This document shows, in pieces, positions 44,595 through 56,900 of a DNA stretch of 64,000 bases. The stretch lies in assembly GCF_030445035.2 (NCBI RefSeq), contig NC_080680.1:97965157-98029156 (forward strand), given 5' to 3'. Positions within the stretch are counted from its first letter, which is position 1. Every line of letters starts with the position of its first letter. Source of the stretch: Dasypus novemcinctus. Lineage: Eukaryota > Chordata > Mammalia > Cingulata > Dasypodidae. Position numbers and translations under genes: made by a program. The notes under the pieces were generated by a model, which made no database searches, had not been told where the DNA came from, and worked only from the letters and a program-made list of their open reading frames with translations.

Positions 44595-45876
44595 CTCTTT
44601 ATTTTGACGAATTTAATCAGTTCCTTAGCTTCTTTGTCTGCTCTTGGAGGTTAATTAGTTGTTATTTTTGCACAGGTGTTATATCTTCTCTTTGTCACTT
44701 TTTTCTTCTTATTCTAGTTACTTGTTGTTGGTTAAGTTCACTTTAGAGGAAAGTATTAGTGTTGGGGAAAGGCAATTGTGTAAGCAAGGGAAAAGTGTAA
44801 AGTTGTATTGGTGATGTATGTTAATAAAGCAGGAATATGAGATCTGGAAGGATGGAGGTTAGATTCATGTAGATTGTATAGAGTTATAGCTGTAGGTAGA
44901 GTACCTTTTATGAAGTTGATGACTGAATTTGGGAGGAATATGGTATGAACTACACAGCTATTGTTTTCATGAGAGAGGGAAAAAGAAAAGAAAGGTAATA
45001 GTTTCAAGAGTGGATAATAGACAGAAAACAGAACAAAGGTATTAGAAATTAAGAGTTAGACACTTTGTGGATCAAAGAACGGGAGGTGGGGGGTGGAATA
45101 TAGGAGAGACAGTAGATGATAGTGGATATCAAGATGCAGGGGAAGGGGGATAGTGTAGGTAGCCTAATCAGTTCACACAGAAATGAGGCAGTGGAGGATG
45201 GGAAAACCCAGCAAATGTGAGGTGTTCCCTGTAGCACCTATTGTATACTTGAATTAAAGTAAAAATAAGTGGAAGATGAGGGACAAGAGGGAAAGAGAAA
45301 ACCGGAAAAAAAACAAAAAAACCAAACTAATTATAATAAAGAAAAAAGAAAGGCAAGAAGAAAGGAAGAAAGAAAAAGAGGATGGGCAAACGGTGGGGAA
45401 CGGATAGGGAGAAGAGAGATACAGGTACACACGTGTCACAATTGCAACACTATCTAAAACAACAACTTCCCCGCGCTTTGCCCTAAAACCCCCCCGTCTG
45501 TCTGCCCAAATGGGTCTGCAAGCACCTCCCTTCCCACAAACCCCCAATAGGCCGCCCAGGGCCCACGAACTCCCCAGTACTGCAGATGCTCAAAAAAAAA
45601 AAAAAAAAAAAATTAAGTAAAATTAAAAAAAAACAAAAAACAAAAAACAAGCAAACAAACAAACAAACAAACAAACAAAAAAAAACCAGAAACCCCTCCG
45701 CAGGCCCGGCTCCGCCCGCCGCGGAGGCTTGGACCGGCTCTGCCCGGCTCCTCACGCCGCCTTGGCCTGGCCTGGCTCCGCCCAGCTCCGCTCGCTACAG
45801 CGGCCCAGCCGGCTCCGGCGTCCACCTCCCACCACCGCGGCCTGGACCGGCCCTGCCCGGCTCCGTACCCGCCGCG

Positions 45877-46340
45877 GCCTGACCCGGGCCCGCCCGGCTC
45901 CAAACGCTACCGCGGCCCGCAGCCGGGGCCTGCACCGGCCCCGCCCGGCTCCAAGCGCTACCTCGGCCCGCAGCCGGGGCCTGCACCGGCCCCGCCCGGC
46001 TCCAAACGCTACCGCGGCCCGCAGCCGGGGCCTGCACCGGCCCCGCCCGGCTCCAAGCGCTACCGCGGCCCGCAGCCGGGGCCTGCACCGGCCCCGCCCG
46101 GCTCCAAGCGCTACCGCGGCCCGCAGCCGGGGCCTGCACCGGCCCCGCCCAGCTCCAAGCGCTACCGCGGCCCGCAGCCGGGGCCTGCACCGGCCCCGCC
46201 CGGCTCCAAACGCTACCGCGGCCCGCAGCCCGGGCCTGCACCGGCCCCGCCCGGCTCCAAACGCTACCGCGGCCCGCAGCCCGGGCCTGCACCGGCCCCG
46301 CCCGGCTCCAAACGCTACCGCGGCCCGCAGCTGGGGCCGG
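45877..46340 (-). repeat. GC-rich 51-bp tandem repeat in the L1 5' UTR
   Basis: About eight copies of a 51-bp unit; the landmark gcctgcaccgg recurs at 45928, 45979, 46030, 46081, 46132, 46183, 46234 and 46285. The units differ by one to three bases. Since 51 is a multiple of three, a repeated 17-residue frame stays open on both strands (plus 45729-46472 and minus 45752-46459); the plus-strand frame starts without an ATG. It is CpG-rich and probably part of the promoter. Confidence 0.92.
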
Positions 46341-46688
46341 TTCAACGCTACCGTGGCCCGGCTCGGCCTGGCTCGGCCCCGCCCGGCCCCGCTCACCGCC
46401 GGCGCAGCGCGGCCCGGCTCCGGCGTCCGCCGCTGCGGCCCGGCCTGGCTCAGCCCCACCGAGCGGGGCTAGATGCCTCGTCTCCGCCTACCCAAGAAGG
46501 GAATCCTCTACAGGTAGCTGGGATCTCCGTGTATATTTCACAGACGAATCCTCTCTGTTACCTTCCCTCCAAATCGATGTCCAGACACCTCCGGACCAGC
46601 AAAAATCCCGAAACAATCCGGTCCCAAAGAGTCTCCAACGCCGCCCAGCCGATTCCCTGCAGAAGACTCTAACAGGGATGTTCACTCA

Positions 46689-46700
46689 GCCGCCATCTTG
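46689..46700 (-). promoter_or_regulatory. YY1-type site at the L1 5' end
   Basis: CAAGATGGCGGC on the minus strand, within about 35 bases of the 5' boundary of the element. Confidence 0.6.
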
Positions 46701-46723
46701 CCCCCTCTCCCTGCTCTTTTATC

Positions 46724-47202
46724 CACTCCTTCATTTTTGAATGCCAGCTTTGCTGGATAGAAATTCTTGGCTGGAAGTTTTTTCTTTTATCACCTTAATT
46801 ATGTCATACACTGCCTTTTTGCCTCCGTGGTCTCAGATGAGAAATCACTTAATATTATTGAACTTACCTTGTATGTGATGGATCTCTTTTCTCTTGCTAC
46901 TTTCAGTAGTCTCTCTTTGTCTTGAGCATTGGACAATTTTACAAGTATGTGTCTTGGAGTAGGCCTGTTAGGATTTATACTATTTGGGGTGTGCTGCACT
47001 TCCTGGATCTGTATGTCCATCTCCCTCAATAGGGTTGGGAAGTTTACAGTCATTATTTCATCCACCACACCTTCTGTCCTCTTTCCCTTCTCTTCTCCCT
47101 CTGGGATGCCTATAATGCATATGTTTGTGCATTGCATGTTGTCATTCCAATCTCTAAATCCCTGCTGGATGTTTTCTATATTTTTATCTATCTCTTCTAC
47201 TA
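46724..47202 (-). mobile_element. middle-aged L1, ORF1 remainder (5' end)
   Basis: ORF1 RRM-type sequence in minus orientation (the frame at 46799-47202 holds IGIPEGEEKGK and RPTPRHILVKLSNAQDKE). The element appears to be 5'-truncated here. At about 47202 the sequence changes to ORF2 of another L1, so an open frame crossing the junction (46799-47308) is a chance fusion. Confidence 0.7.
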
Positions 47203-47560
47203 TCTGCACTGCTCTTGTTGCAGCCCATAAATTTTGGAATGCTGTGTTTTCATTTTCATTTGCCTTAAGATATTTCTTACTTTTCCCTTGTGATTTCTTC
47301 TTTGACACATCATTATTTTGGAGTGTGTTTTAAATTTCTATGTATTTGTGAATTTTCTAGTTCCTCCTCTGTTGTGGATTTTCAGCTTTATTCCATTGTT
47401 ATCAGAGAAGATACATTGTATGACCCTGATATTTTTCAATTTATTGGGACTTGTTTTGCGACCTAATGTATAATATATTATAGAGAATGATCCATTTGCA
47501 TTAGAGAAGAATGCGTATTCTGCTGCCAGACATGTGGACTCTATAGCCATGAGGCTGGGG
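47203..47560 (-). mobile_element. oldest L1, ORF2 linker and endonuclease segment
   Basis: Begins gcactgctcttgttgcag and continues with ORF2 sequence in minus orientation. It is the expected continuation of the piece ending at 18946, which shows that everything between was inserted into one L1. Confidence 0.65.
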
Positions 47561-47786
47561 AATAAGGGATGATAGCTGCTACATGGAGAGTGAAATTCAT
47601 AGGTATTTACAATTTACTATCCTCTTCCTCCCACTATTCCATGGCTGCTGCACAGTATTCTACTCAGCTCCAGAGTTTCAAAATAATTGATTCAGACAAT
47701 TCCTTCTAGTGCAATATTTGTTCTAGTCGAGGGACTGAGTCGAGATTCCTGAAGCTTCTTACTCTACCATCTTCCCAGAATCCATT
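47561..47786. other. unassigned, possibly rearranged L1 sequence
   Basis: No coding signal. The text ccatcttcccagaatcc at its end is the left flank of the SINE and pseudogene insertions. Confidence 0.35.
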
Positions 47787-48142
47787 TTTTAAAATGTATT
47801 TATTTCTACACACACAACCCCCAAACACATCGTTTGCACTTGCTATGTCTATTCATTGTGTGCTCGTCTTTTTGGCAGCACCAGAACCAAACTCAGGACT
47901 GCTCATGTGGAAGGGAGTGCCTAATCGCTTGAGCTACCTCTTCTCCTTGCTTTATTACGGCTCTCATTGTGTTTTCCTCCTGGTGTCTCTTTGTAGTGTC
48001 ATCTTGTTGTGTCAGCTTGCCACATCAGCCTGTCACATCAGCTTGCTGTCTTACTCATCTTCTTTAGGAGGCACTAGGAACTGAACTCAGGACCTCCCAT
48101 GTGGTAGGTGGGAACTCAATTGCTTGAGCCACATTCGCTTCC
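47787..48142 (-). mobile_element. dimeric tRNA-type SINE
   Basis: Two heads in minus orientation (near 47935 and 48140) separated by a spacer with stacked cttg-type motifs. It lies directly left of the EIF2B4 pseudogene, in or beside its target-site duplication. Confidence 0.6.
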
Positions 48143-48190
48143 CAAGAATCCTTTTTTTTTTTTTTGCTGAGAATAGGGAGTATGGCATTT

Positions 48191-48586
48191 TTTTAAAAGA
48201 TAATTTATTTATTTATTTCTCTCCTCCCCCTCCCCCTGTTGTCTGCTTTCTGTGTCCATTTGCTGTGTTCTTCTGTGACCGCTTCTAGCTTTATCTGCGG
48301 CACCAAGAATCTGTGTTTCTTTTCATTGTGTCAGCTCTCTGTGTGCAGCACCATTCTTGGGCAGGCTGCACTTTCTTTCGCACTGGCCGCTCTCCTTATG
48401 GGGTGCACTCCTTGCGTGTGGGGCTCCCCTATGCGGGGGACACCCCTGCGTGGCAGGGCACTCCTTGCATGCATCAGCACTGCCCGTGGGCCAGCTCCAC
48501 ATGGGTCAAGGAGGCCCGGGGTTTGAACAGCGGACCTCCCATGTGGCAGACAGATGCCCTAACCACTGGGCCAAGTCCACCGCCCG
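48191..48586 (-). mobile_element. DAS-type SINE in the EIF2B4 pseudogene
   Basis: Minus orientation, flanked by gtatggcattt at 48180-48190 and 48587-48597. It splits the 3' UTR of the pseudogene and is therefore younger. Confidence 0.9.
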
Positions 48587-48627
48587 GTATGGCATTTATT
48601 GATCCTATCTTTCTCCCTCACTGGTCA

Positions 48628-48789
<162 letters not shown>

Positions 48790-50169
48790 TCACCGCTCAC
48801 ACAGCAGATCATCAGGATCATCTAGCTCATTAGAGACAAAGGCATCTGTTTCCACGTGCTCACAAAACGTGTACATTTCACAGCAGACCAGCACTGGCAC
48901 ATTATGGGCTCAAGCCACCAGGGCCAGCTATGCTATTCCAACCTGTGACATCACAGACCCATTGACCAGGAGTGCATCAGCTCCCAAAAGCACCTTAGAA
49001 ACCTCTGGGAGCACAGAGGAGGCTGCAGGAATCAACAGGTAGGAGGCAGGGACCCCAGCACGGACCAGAGAACATAGTGTGTGCCTTCCCTCCAACCATG
49101 GCCAACTGTCCACCAATACCACCCAAAACCGCCGGTCCTTGGGCCAAGTCTCCTGAAGAATGCGTGATAGCAGAAATGAGCATCCATACACCAGGATCAC
49201 ATCTCCATTACTGATCTTCTTATAAGCAGAGCGTGAAATTGCTTCAGCTGCAAGCACATCTTCTCTTGCACATGCTTGAAGTTCTGACTTGGCCTCCTCT
49301 TCCTGCTTGGAGCTGCTCACACCCGTGATCTCCTTGTTAAGGAACTGGATGGTGTTGTACATGCTCACTGATGGAGGACGGCACTGAGTCAGGAAGCTGA
49401 GGTAGGGCTTTAGCTTATTCACTAGAGCCCTTGTAAGTTCCTCATTGGGAGGTGTTGTATAATCCTGAATCACCTGTTGCAAGGCGGGAAGCAGGCAATG
49501 CACCGGGCACTGGAGCCACTGACGAGGCCCTGGGAGCACTGCAGGCCGAGCCGCACCACAGCTGCGTGCATCACAGGGAATGGGATGCTCATGCACTGGG
49601 TGAGTTTTGTCGGCTGTATTGGAGTAGGTGAGAGAAGAGATTGACTTTAGAATCATAATCCTTTCGCGTAGAAACCTGTTGTCGCTCCAGTTTCTTAACA
49701 AGCCTTCTCAGAGGTGCGGGGTCATCAACCTGAGTGCGCTCAGGGAGATGCTTCACTCCCGAGGGGGTTCTCCAGCCGTGCTGGGGCAGGCCTGCGGAGG
49801 AGGCCCTCCTGGCTCCCCCTTTCTTGCCTGTCTCAGGGCCCTGCTCTGCCTCCTGCTTGGCGCGACACTCAGCACCAAGTTCAGCTTTCCGCCCACCAGC
49901 TGGAATTTTCTCCCCAGGAGCGCCTGACTGATTGCCAGGCCCTGGCGGTTCTCTGGCTGGGCCTTGACATTGGGCAGTAGACACAGCAGAGCCAGTTTCT
50001 GATTCTGTTCCTTTTTCCTCCTTCTGTTTCTTTTTCTGCTGTTTCTTTTCCTTCCGAAGCTATGGTTTTTCTTTTGGGTCAACTCCCTCCCACCTGCGCC
50101 AGACCGGGAAGAAAGTTCCACCTTCATCCTGGATCCAGAGTCCTCGAGAACAGCCACAGTGTGGCAGCC

Positions 50170-50252
50170 GTCGCCCTCCGTGCTGGGCGCCTCCGTGCTG
50201 GGCGCCTCCGTGCTGGGCGCCTCCGTGCTGGGTGCCTCCGTGCTGGGCGCCG
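50170..50252. repeat. 15-bp tandem repeat at the pseudogene 5' end
   Basis: Five copies of a unit like ctccgtgctgggcgc in the region matching the start of the EIF2B4 coding sequence. In sense it repeats five codons (Pro-Ser-Thr-Glu-Ala). Confidence 0.85.
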
Positions 50253-50286
50253 CCCTGCCCCGGGAGCCTGGCTCCACCAAGAATCC

Positions 50287-51769
50287 ATTTTTGAAGTCTT
50301 GTCAGTTTTGTTTTGTTGTTAGGTGCTTTTTAAAAATAAGTTTTAACAATTCTTGATGAATCAATGCTTTTATAATTATATAATGTCCTTTTTGGTAATA
50401 ACAATTTTTTTCTTTAAGTCTATTTTTTCTGTTATTAGTATATCACTCCAGCTTTCTTTTGGTTCCTGTTTGTATGAAAAATCTTTTTCAGTCCATTTGC
50501 TTCCAATCTATTTGTGTCTTTGAATCTAAAGTGAGTTTTTTGTAGAGAGCATATAGTTGTATTACAGGATTTTTTTTTAAAAATCCCTTATGCCAATCTC
50601 TATGTTTTAATTGGTGAGTTTAATCAATTTCAATTTAAAGTGATTAATGAGGGAAGTGGATGTGGCTCAGGTGACTGGGCTCCTGCCTACCACTTGGAAG
50701 GTTGCTGGTTCAGATCCCAGTACCTTCTAAAGAAGACAGTGAGCTGGCACAATGGACAGACATGGCAAGCTGACACAATAGGTGACACAAGAAGAAAAAG
50801 CATAATGAGAGACCCAACAAAGCAGGGAGTAGAGGTTACCAGTACCTACTAAAGAAGACAGCAAGCTGACGTGACAGGCAGGCATGATGAGTTGATGCAA
50901 CAAGATGATGAATAAGAGATGCAGGGAGGAAAAACAAAATGACAGGCACAACAAAGCAGGGAGCAGAGGTGGCTCCAGCGATTAGGCACCTCCCTCCCAT
51001 ATCAGTGGTCCTGGGTTCAGCTTCTGGAGCCTCCTAAGGAAACAAAGAAAACAAACAGACACAGCAAGTGAAAAACAACAAGGGGTGGGGAGAAAGAGAT
51101 AAATTTTTAAAATCCTTTTTAAAAAAGTGATTGATATAAGGAAGAACTTCTGCCATTTTGCTATTTTTGTCTCTGTTCTTCCTATTTTTTTGTTCATCAA
51201 TTTTTCCATTATTTCTTTCTTTTGTTATAGATTTTTTTTCAGTTTACAATTTTTGTTTTCTATAACTATATATTTTTTAGTTTTTTTATTAGCAGTTGTC
51301 CTGGGAATTACAATGAACATTTTAACTTACAACAATCCAGTTTGAATGAATACCAACTTAGATTCAAAAGTATACAAAACTTTCTCCTACATAGCTTCAT
51401 TCCCCCTTTACATTGTCATTGTTACAAATTACATCTTAATACCTTGTGTGTGCCTATTAACATAGATTTATAATTATTGCTTTATGTCAATGTCTCTTTA
51501 ACTTTCAGGAAAAAGAGGAATTACAATTGAAAACTACATTAATACTTACTTTTGTATTTACCAATGTAGTTACTTTTCTGGTGTTTTTACTTTCTTGTGT
51601 GGACTTTATTTATTTTCTAGTTTTCTATCATTTCAACCAAGACTTCCTTTAGCATTTCTTATAGACAGGTCTAGAAGCAATGAACTCTTTAAGTTTTTGT
51701 TTATTTGGAAATATATTAATTTCTCTTTCATTTTGAAAGGGAATTTTGCTGGAAATAGAATGATTGATT
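50287..51769 (-). mobile_element. oldest L1, endonuclease start and ORF1 end
   Basis: 50287-50640 is the N-terminal part of ORF2 (endonuclease) in minus orientation; 51120-51769 is the ORF1-ORF2 spacer and the end of ORF1. A SINE lies between them. Frames are degenerate. Confidence 0.6.
50648..51110 (+). mobile_element. composite tRNA-type SINE
   Basis: Plus orientation, tRNA-like heads near 50655 and 50965 (ggttcagatcc and gggttcagctt as B-box-like parts), with a repeated spacer of the acaagcaggg/aagctgac kind. Possibly two or three SINE units fused. No duplication determined. Confidence 0.55.
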
Positions 51770-52220
51770 ATTTAGTTTCCTAGGCTGCCCAAGCAAATAC
51801 CATGAAATGGGTTGTCTTAGACAATGGGAGTTTATGTGCTCATGGATTTGAGACTGGGAAAATGTCTAAATCAAGGCATCATCAAGGCAATGCTTTGTCC
51901 AAAGATTGTGACATTCTGGGGCTGGCTGCCAGTGATCCTTGGTTCCTCTGTCACATGGCAAGGCATATGGTGGCAACTCCTGGGCTCTTTTTTCTCTTCT
52001 GGGTTCAATTTCAGCTTCTCACTTTCTGTGGCTTTCTCATGTCTGAATTCATTCCTTTTATAAAGTACTCACAAAATAGGATTAAGGCCCATCCTGATTG
52101 GGCCACCTTAACTGAACTAACCTTATCAAAGGTCCTACTTACAATGGATTCATACCCACAGGAATGGATTAGTTTTTAAAAATATGTTTCCTGGGGTGCA
52201 TATAGTTTCAAACCACTGTT
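51770..52220 (-). mobile_element. MaLR-like LTR
   Basis: The reverse complement resembles the LTR at 63205-63742 in many blocks (the start with caccccaggaaa, ccattcctgtgggt, tgccatgtgacagagg, and the end with cccatttcatggtat). These are landmarks of the MST/MLT class of mammalian LTRs. No clear 5-bp duplication was found. It interrupts L1 ORF1. Confidence 0.65.
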
Positions 52221-52494
52221 TGCTGTTTTTATCTTTCAGCACTTTAATTTGGCATCTCAGTGCCTTCTGGCCTCTCTGGTTTCTGATTAGAAACCAGCAG
52301 CTAATCTTATTGAGGATCTTATTGAGGATCACTCGCATGTCACACACGGCTTTTCTCGCTGCTTTCAGGATTCTCTTCTAGTCTTGGTCTTTTGACAGTT
52401 TGATTATAATGTATCTCTATGTGGATCATTTTTAGTTATTCCCTCTAGGTTTCATCGAGGTTCTTGGATATTTAGATTAGTGTCTTTTTTTTTT
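52221..52494 (-). mobile_element. oldest L1, ORF1 segment
   Basis: ORF1 sequence in minus orientation (around ccttctggcctctctggtttctga and ttgattataatgt). It is next in order after 51769. Confidence 0.6.
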
Positions 52495-53160
52495 TTTTTT
52501 GGTGGGAGTTTTCCTGGTTTTTATTTTTTATTTTATTTTATTTTCCAAATTCTACTCAATTTATTCATTTTTAAAAAAACATTACATTCAAAAAATATGA
52601 GGTCCCCATTCACCCCCACCGCCCCCACCCCACCACTCCCTCCACAGTAACACTGTCCCCCATCATCATGACACATCACCGCATCTGGTGAGTACATCTC
52701 TGGGCATCACTGCACCCCATGTCCTGTGGTCCACACCATAGCCCACACTCTCCCACATTCCATCCAGTGGGCCATGGGAGGACATACAATGTCCGGCAAT
52801 TGTCCCTGCAGCACCACCCAGGACAACTCCAAGTTCTGAAAATGCCTCCACATCTCATCTCTTCCTCCCATTCCTTGCACCCAGCAGCCACCATGGCCAC
52901 TTTTTCCACACCAATGCCACATTTTCTCGATTATTAACCATAATAGTTCATGAATAGGATATCATTAAGTCCACTCTAATCCTTACTGTATTCCTCCTTC
53001 CTGTGGACCTTGGCTTGGTTGTGTCCATTCTACATCTATGTCAAGAGGGGGTTTAGATTCCACATGGATACTGGATGCAATCCTCCTGCTTTCAGTTGTA
53101 AGCACTCTAGGCTCCATGGTGTGGTGGTTGACATTCTTCAACTCCATGTTAGCTGAGTGG
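52495..53160 (-). mobile_element. L1 3' UTR insertion, 5'-truncated
   Basis: Minus orientation with a T-rich left edge. It matches the 3' UTR of the full-length L1 at 36930-37460, including the G-rich stretch (C-rich on the plus strand, 52612-52640). Confidence 0.8.
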
Positions 53161-53964
53161 GGTGGAAATTTTCAGTCATTATATTTTTAAATATTCACTC
53201 TCCCTTTTTCTCCCTATCCTCTCCTTCTGGGACTCTCATTATGCATATATTGCTATGTTCAAATGTATTTCACATGCCTCTTTTTTTCTTAATTTAGATT
53301 TGTTTTATGTATTTCTCTCCTCTTACCCTCCCCCCCCCCCCCATTGTTTGCTCTCTGTGTTCATTCGCTGTGTGTTCTTCTGCATCCACTTGCATTATCA
53401 GGTGGCACCGGGAAACTGTGTCTCTTTTGTTGTGTCATTTTGCTGTGTCAGCTCTCCGTGTGTGCGGTGCCGCTCCTGGGCAGGCTGTGCTTTTTTCACG
53501 TGAGACGGCTCTCCTTGTGTGTGGGGCATCCCTCTGTGGGGGCACCCCTGTGTGGCACGGCACTCATTGCATATAGCAGCACTGTGAGTAGGCCAGCTTA
53601 CCACATAGGTCGGGAGGCTCTGGGTATCAAACCCTGGACCTCCTATATGGTAGGTGGACACTCTGTCAGTTGAGCCACATCTGCTTCCCTCACATGCTTC
53701 TTAGACTGTTTATTGCACTTCATCCTTTTCTTTTTCTGCTCCTCAGACTGAATAATCTCAATTGGTTTATCTTCAAGTTCAATTGGACGGATTATTTCAT
53801 CTGCTTGTGCAAATCTGCTATTGAACCCCTCTAGAGAATTTTCCATTTCAATTATTGTACTCTTCATCTCCAGGATGTCTATTTGGTTCCATTTAACAAC
53901 TTTTTGGTATTCCCTATGGGAGCAAACATCATTCTTCTAGTTCCTTTAGTTCTTTGTTCACAGT
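53161..53964 (-). mobile_element. oldest L1, ORF1 N-terminal region (split by a SINE)
   Basis: 53161-53282 and 53690-53964 read as ORF1 and its coiled-coil start in minus orientation. Confidence 0.55.
53283..53689 (-). mobile_element. DAS-type tRNA-derived SINE
   Basis: Minus orientation, flanked by tcacatgcctctt (53270-53282) and tcacatgcttctt (53690-53702). Confidence 0.88.
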
Positions 53965-53979
53965 TTCCATTAGCTCTTT

Positions 53980-56900
53980 TTAATTTATTTTATTTTATTT
54001 TTAAAGGTACTTTTTTCTTTTTTTAAACACTTTTAAAATGTTTTCCTAATGTTTTTTATTATCTCTTTTAAGAAGATACATAGACCACAAAAAATGTTAC
54101 ATTAAAAAATATAAGAGGTTCCCATATACCCCACATCCCAACCTCCCAACTCCTCCCACATCATCAACCTCTTTCATCATTGTGGCACATTCATTGCATT
54201 TGATAAATACATTTTGGAGCACTGCTGCACCACATGGATTATAGTTTACATTCTCCCCCAGTCCATTCAGTGGATTATGCCAGGATATATAATGTCTTAG
54301 CATCTGTCCCTGCAGTATCACTTAGGACAACTCTAAGTCCCGAAAATGCCCCCACATCACATCTCTTCTTCCCTCTCCCTGCCCTCAGCAACTACTATGG
54401 CCACTCTCTCCACATCAATGATACAATTTCTTCCAATGCTAGAGACACAATTGTTCTATAGTAGAATACCAGTAAGTTCACTCTAACCCATATTTTATTC
54501 CTCCATCCGGTGGACCCTGAGATGGTGATGTCCACTCCACCTCTAAATTGAGAGTGGGCTTAGATCCCACATGGCTGATGGATGCAATTCTCCTGTTTGC
54601 AGTTATAGGCACTCTCAGTTCCCTGGTTGACCATCTTCATCTCCCTGTTAGCTGACCAGAGAGTAGATGTTGCAACTCTGCTGAGGCTCAGAGCCCAGCT
54701 GGCACATGGCCAGTCCAGAGATTCAAGTCTCCTGAGTATACACCAACCCCAGTGTCAACAACACGTTCAGTAAAAGTGACAGAAGAGGCATGTGTAGAAA
54801 GGTCACATCTGAGTCCAACTCCATCACACTCAGGAGCACAAATTCCAAAGTAGGGCCCACTGACAAGGCACTGAATGCCAGAACCATCTGCCATGACCAT
54901 AGAACATGGGTGTCTCCATAGCCCTCAGGAGCACCAGTACCTGGGTTTGTATTTACTTTGGCTGTCTCTGGGATCCTGCTGAGACATGCGTAAGCGTGAC
55001 CCCTCTGATGACCTCCTGACTCAATTTGAAGTCTCTTAGCCATATAATAAACTCATTTGTCTTTACCATTTATCCCTTTTATTCAAGGCCTTTTTCTAGT
55101 TGCATCACCAGCTGGTGATTGGTAGTAATCCCTCAGGGAGGCTCATCCCCATAAGTCATGTCCCACACTGGGGGGAAGGTAATGCATTTACACGCTGAGT
55201 TTGGCTTAGAGAGTGGCCACATTTGACCAACATGGAGGCTCTCAGGAGGTAACTCTTAGGCACCCTGCAGCTCTAGGTTTAGTTGAAATTTCAGGCACAC
55301 AGGCTCATAAACATGGTCATCAGTATCAAGGGCTCATCATTGGAACATCCTTCTTCACTGGTCTTTGCCCTTGCCCTTGGGGGGTTGTTGCTGTTCCATT
55401 CAGTAATGTGACAGAGCTCCCTTGGTTAGAAACTCAGAACTCCCTCTGTTATTGTTTGTAACTCTGCCCACTATGAAAGTACCCAACAAATATCTGAACA
55501 TTTTTATATACCCTATATACATGCCCTGGAGAACTCCCTCCCAACCATGTGTCCCCCATCAGTAACACCCTACACCAGTGTTCCTCCCATGCCATATTTG
55601 AACCCCTCTGTGATACAAAACTTCTTCAAAAATGAAGCCTAATATATTGCCAAATTCAATTAGTAGGAAAATGAAATAGTGATGATAGGTTTAAAGATTA
55701 GAAATAGAATACATACCAATTTAGAAAAGCTAAAATAAAGTAAAAAATAAATTGGGGTATTAAAAAATGAAAAATATCATAAAACTTTGTTTTTGACATT
55801 TTGCCTTTCATCACTTTAATAGGTGTTGCCCTGTATGTACAGTGGCAAGGCAATCTCTTTCATTTTCATTCCTTCCTCAGTGTCTACATCCTTTTTTATT
55901 TTAATTTTTAATTTTGTATTCAAAAAAGTTTCAGACACAGAAAAGTCACATATACAATTTAGGGGACTCCCATATATCCAACATCAAACCCTTTCCCCCC
56001 TTCCCCAGCAGTGATCTTTTTACATGTTCATGCTATATTTGCTATAGCTGATGCACCAATATTGAAACATAGATACCAACCATGGTTCCATTTTGGTTTG
56101 CATTTGGTTCCATTATGGTTTATATTTTAGACTACACTTTTCTAAATTTTTTGTTACATTATGGTTCATATTATGGTTTACATTTTAGACTATACACTTC
56201 TATAAATTTTTGGTGAAATTTAACATGTCCTATATCCATCATTGCACAATCCTGTGGAACACTTCCATTGCTCCCCAGTTACCCCCAGTTCCAACTATTC
56301 TATTCCTCTTGTCCCCTCTCTTCAGGGCCCACAGTGACAATGAAACTTCACTGCTTGAAGGACCAGCTTCATAGATACTTGCAACAATGCTGAGGGCTTG
56401 ACACACTAGACTGTCCTCATCCATTGGGAGCCACCAATGCTCTTGAGAGAGCACCCTTCCCTCTGTTTGAGAATATCAGGCCTCCCCAGGATGGGGGTAC
56501 ACCTTCCCACTCATTGTATGGGTCTCCACCCAATGATATAATGCACTATGACAAGATGAGCACTCACACACTCCCTAAAAGCTTGCCTCTGTGCCAGATA
56601 CCCCCCATTAAGCACCTTAAACAAGTAACCCTTCCTTATTATATTTTCTAAAGAGTTTTCTCAACATTATAGTTTCAGCTACATACCCAACAATCTCCCA
56701 TGTTCATCTGCTTCCCCCAAACCTCCCCCAATTCCATGGACCATCTGACCCATCCTCCCAACCCTAGCCCCCCTCATGCCTGCAAAAGCCCACCCAATAT
56801 TATCCCTATGCCCCTGTCTTACTTCCCTGCACAATTACTTACCTCCACTTTATCATACATTTTGTCCATGTAGGCATAAGCTCACAACCTTCCTCTCCCC

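Larger units (their letters stand above)
36915..46723 (-). mobile_element. full-length, nearly intact L1 (about 9.8 kb)
   Basis: Minus orientation, with an A tail at 36915-36932, a 3' UTR of about 2.8 kb, ORF2, ORF1 and a 5' UTR of about 2.1 kb. It is flanked by an exact 15-bp duplication, cactccttcattttt, at 36900-36914 and 46724-46738. ORF1 is intact; ORF2 has a single frame break. It inserted into ORF1 of the middle-aged L1. The combination of full length, exact duplication and nearly open frames makes it one of the youngest insertions here. Confidence 0.92.
44595..46723 (-). promoter_or_regulatory. L1 5' UTR and internal promoter region
   Basis: About 2.1 kb. The part next to ORF1 is AT-rich. 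A purine-rich stretch (45270-45390) and an A/AAAC simple repeat (45592-45686) follow, then a very GC-rich block with a 51-bp tandem repeat, and the 5' end. Near that end CAAGATGGCGGC on the minus strand (46689-46700) is a YY1-type site, which in human L1 positions the transcription start. Confidence 0.75.

Noticed and set aside
45729-46472. A 247-codon frame of 17-residue repeats as a protein gene
   Set aside because: It starts without ATG, is open because the repeat length is a multiple of three, and has an equally long frame on the other strand. It is kept only as a finding about the L1 promoter.
46799-47308. A frame joining L1 endonuclease-side and ORF1 sequence as a novel fusion
   Set aside because: The join is the boundary between a 5'-truncated L1 and the older L1 it entered, so the fusion is a by-product of insertion.
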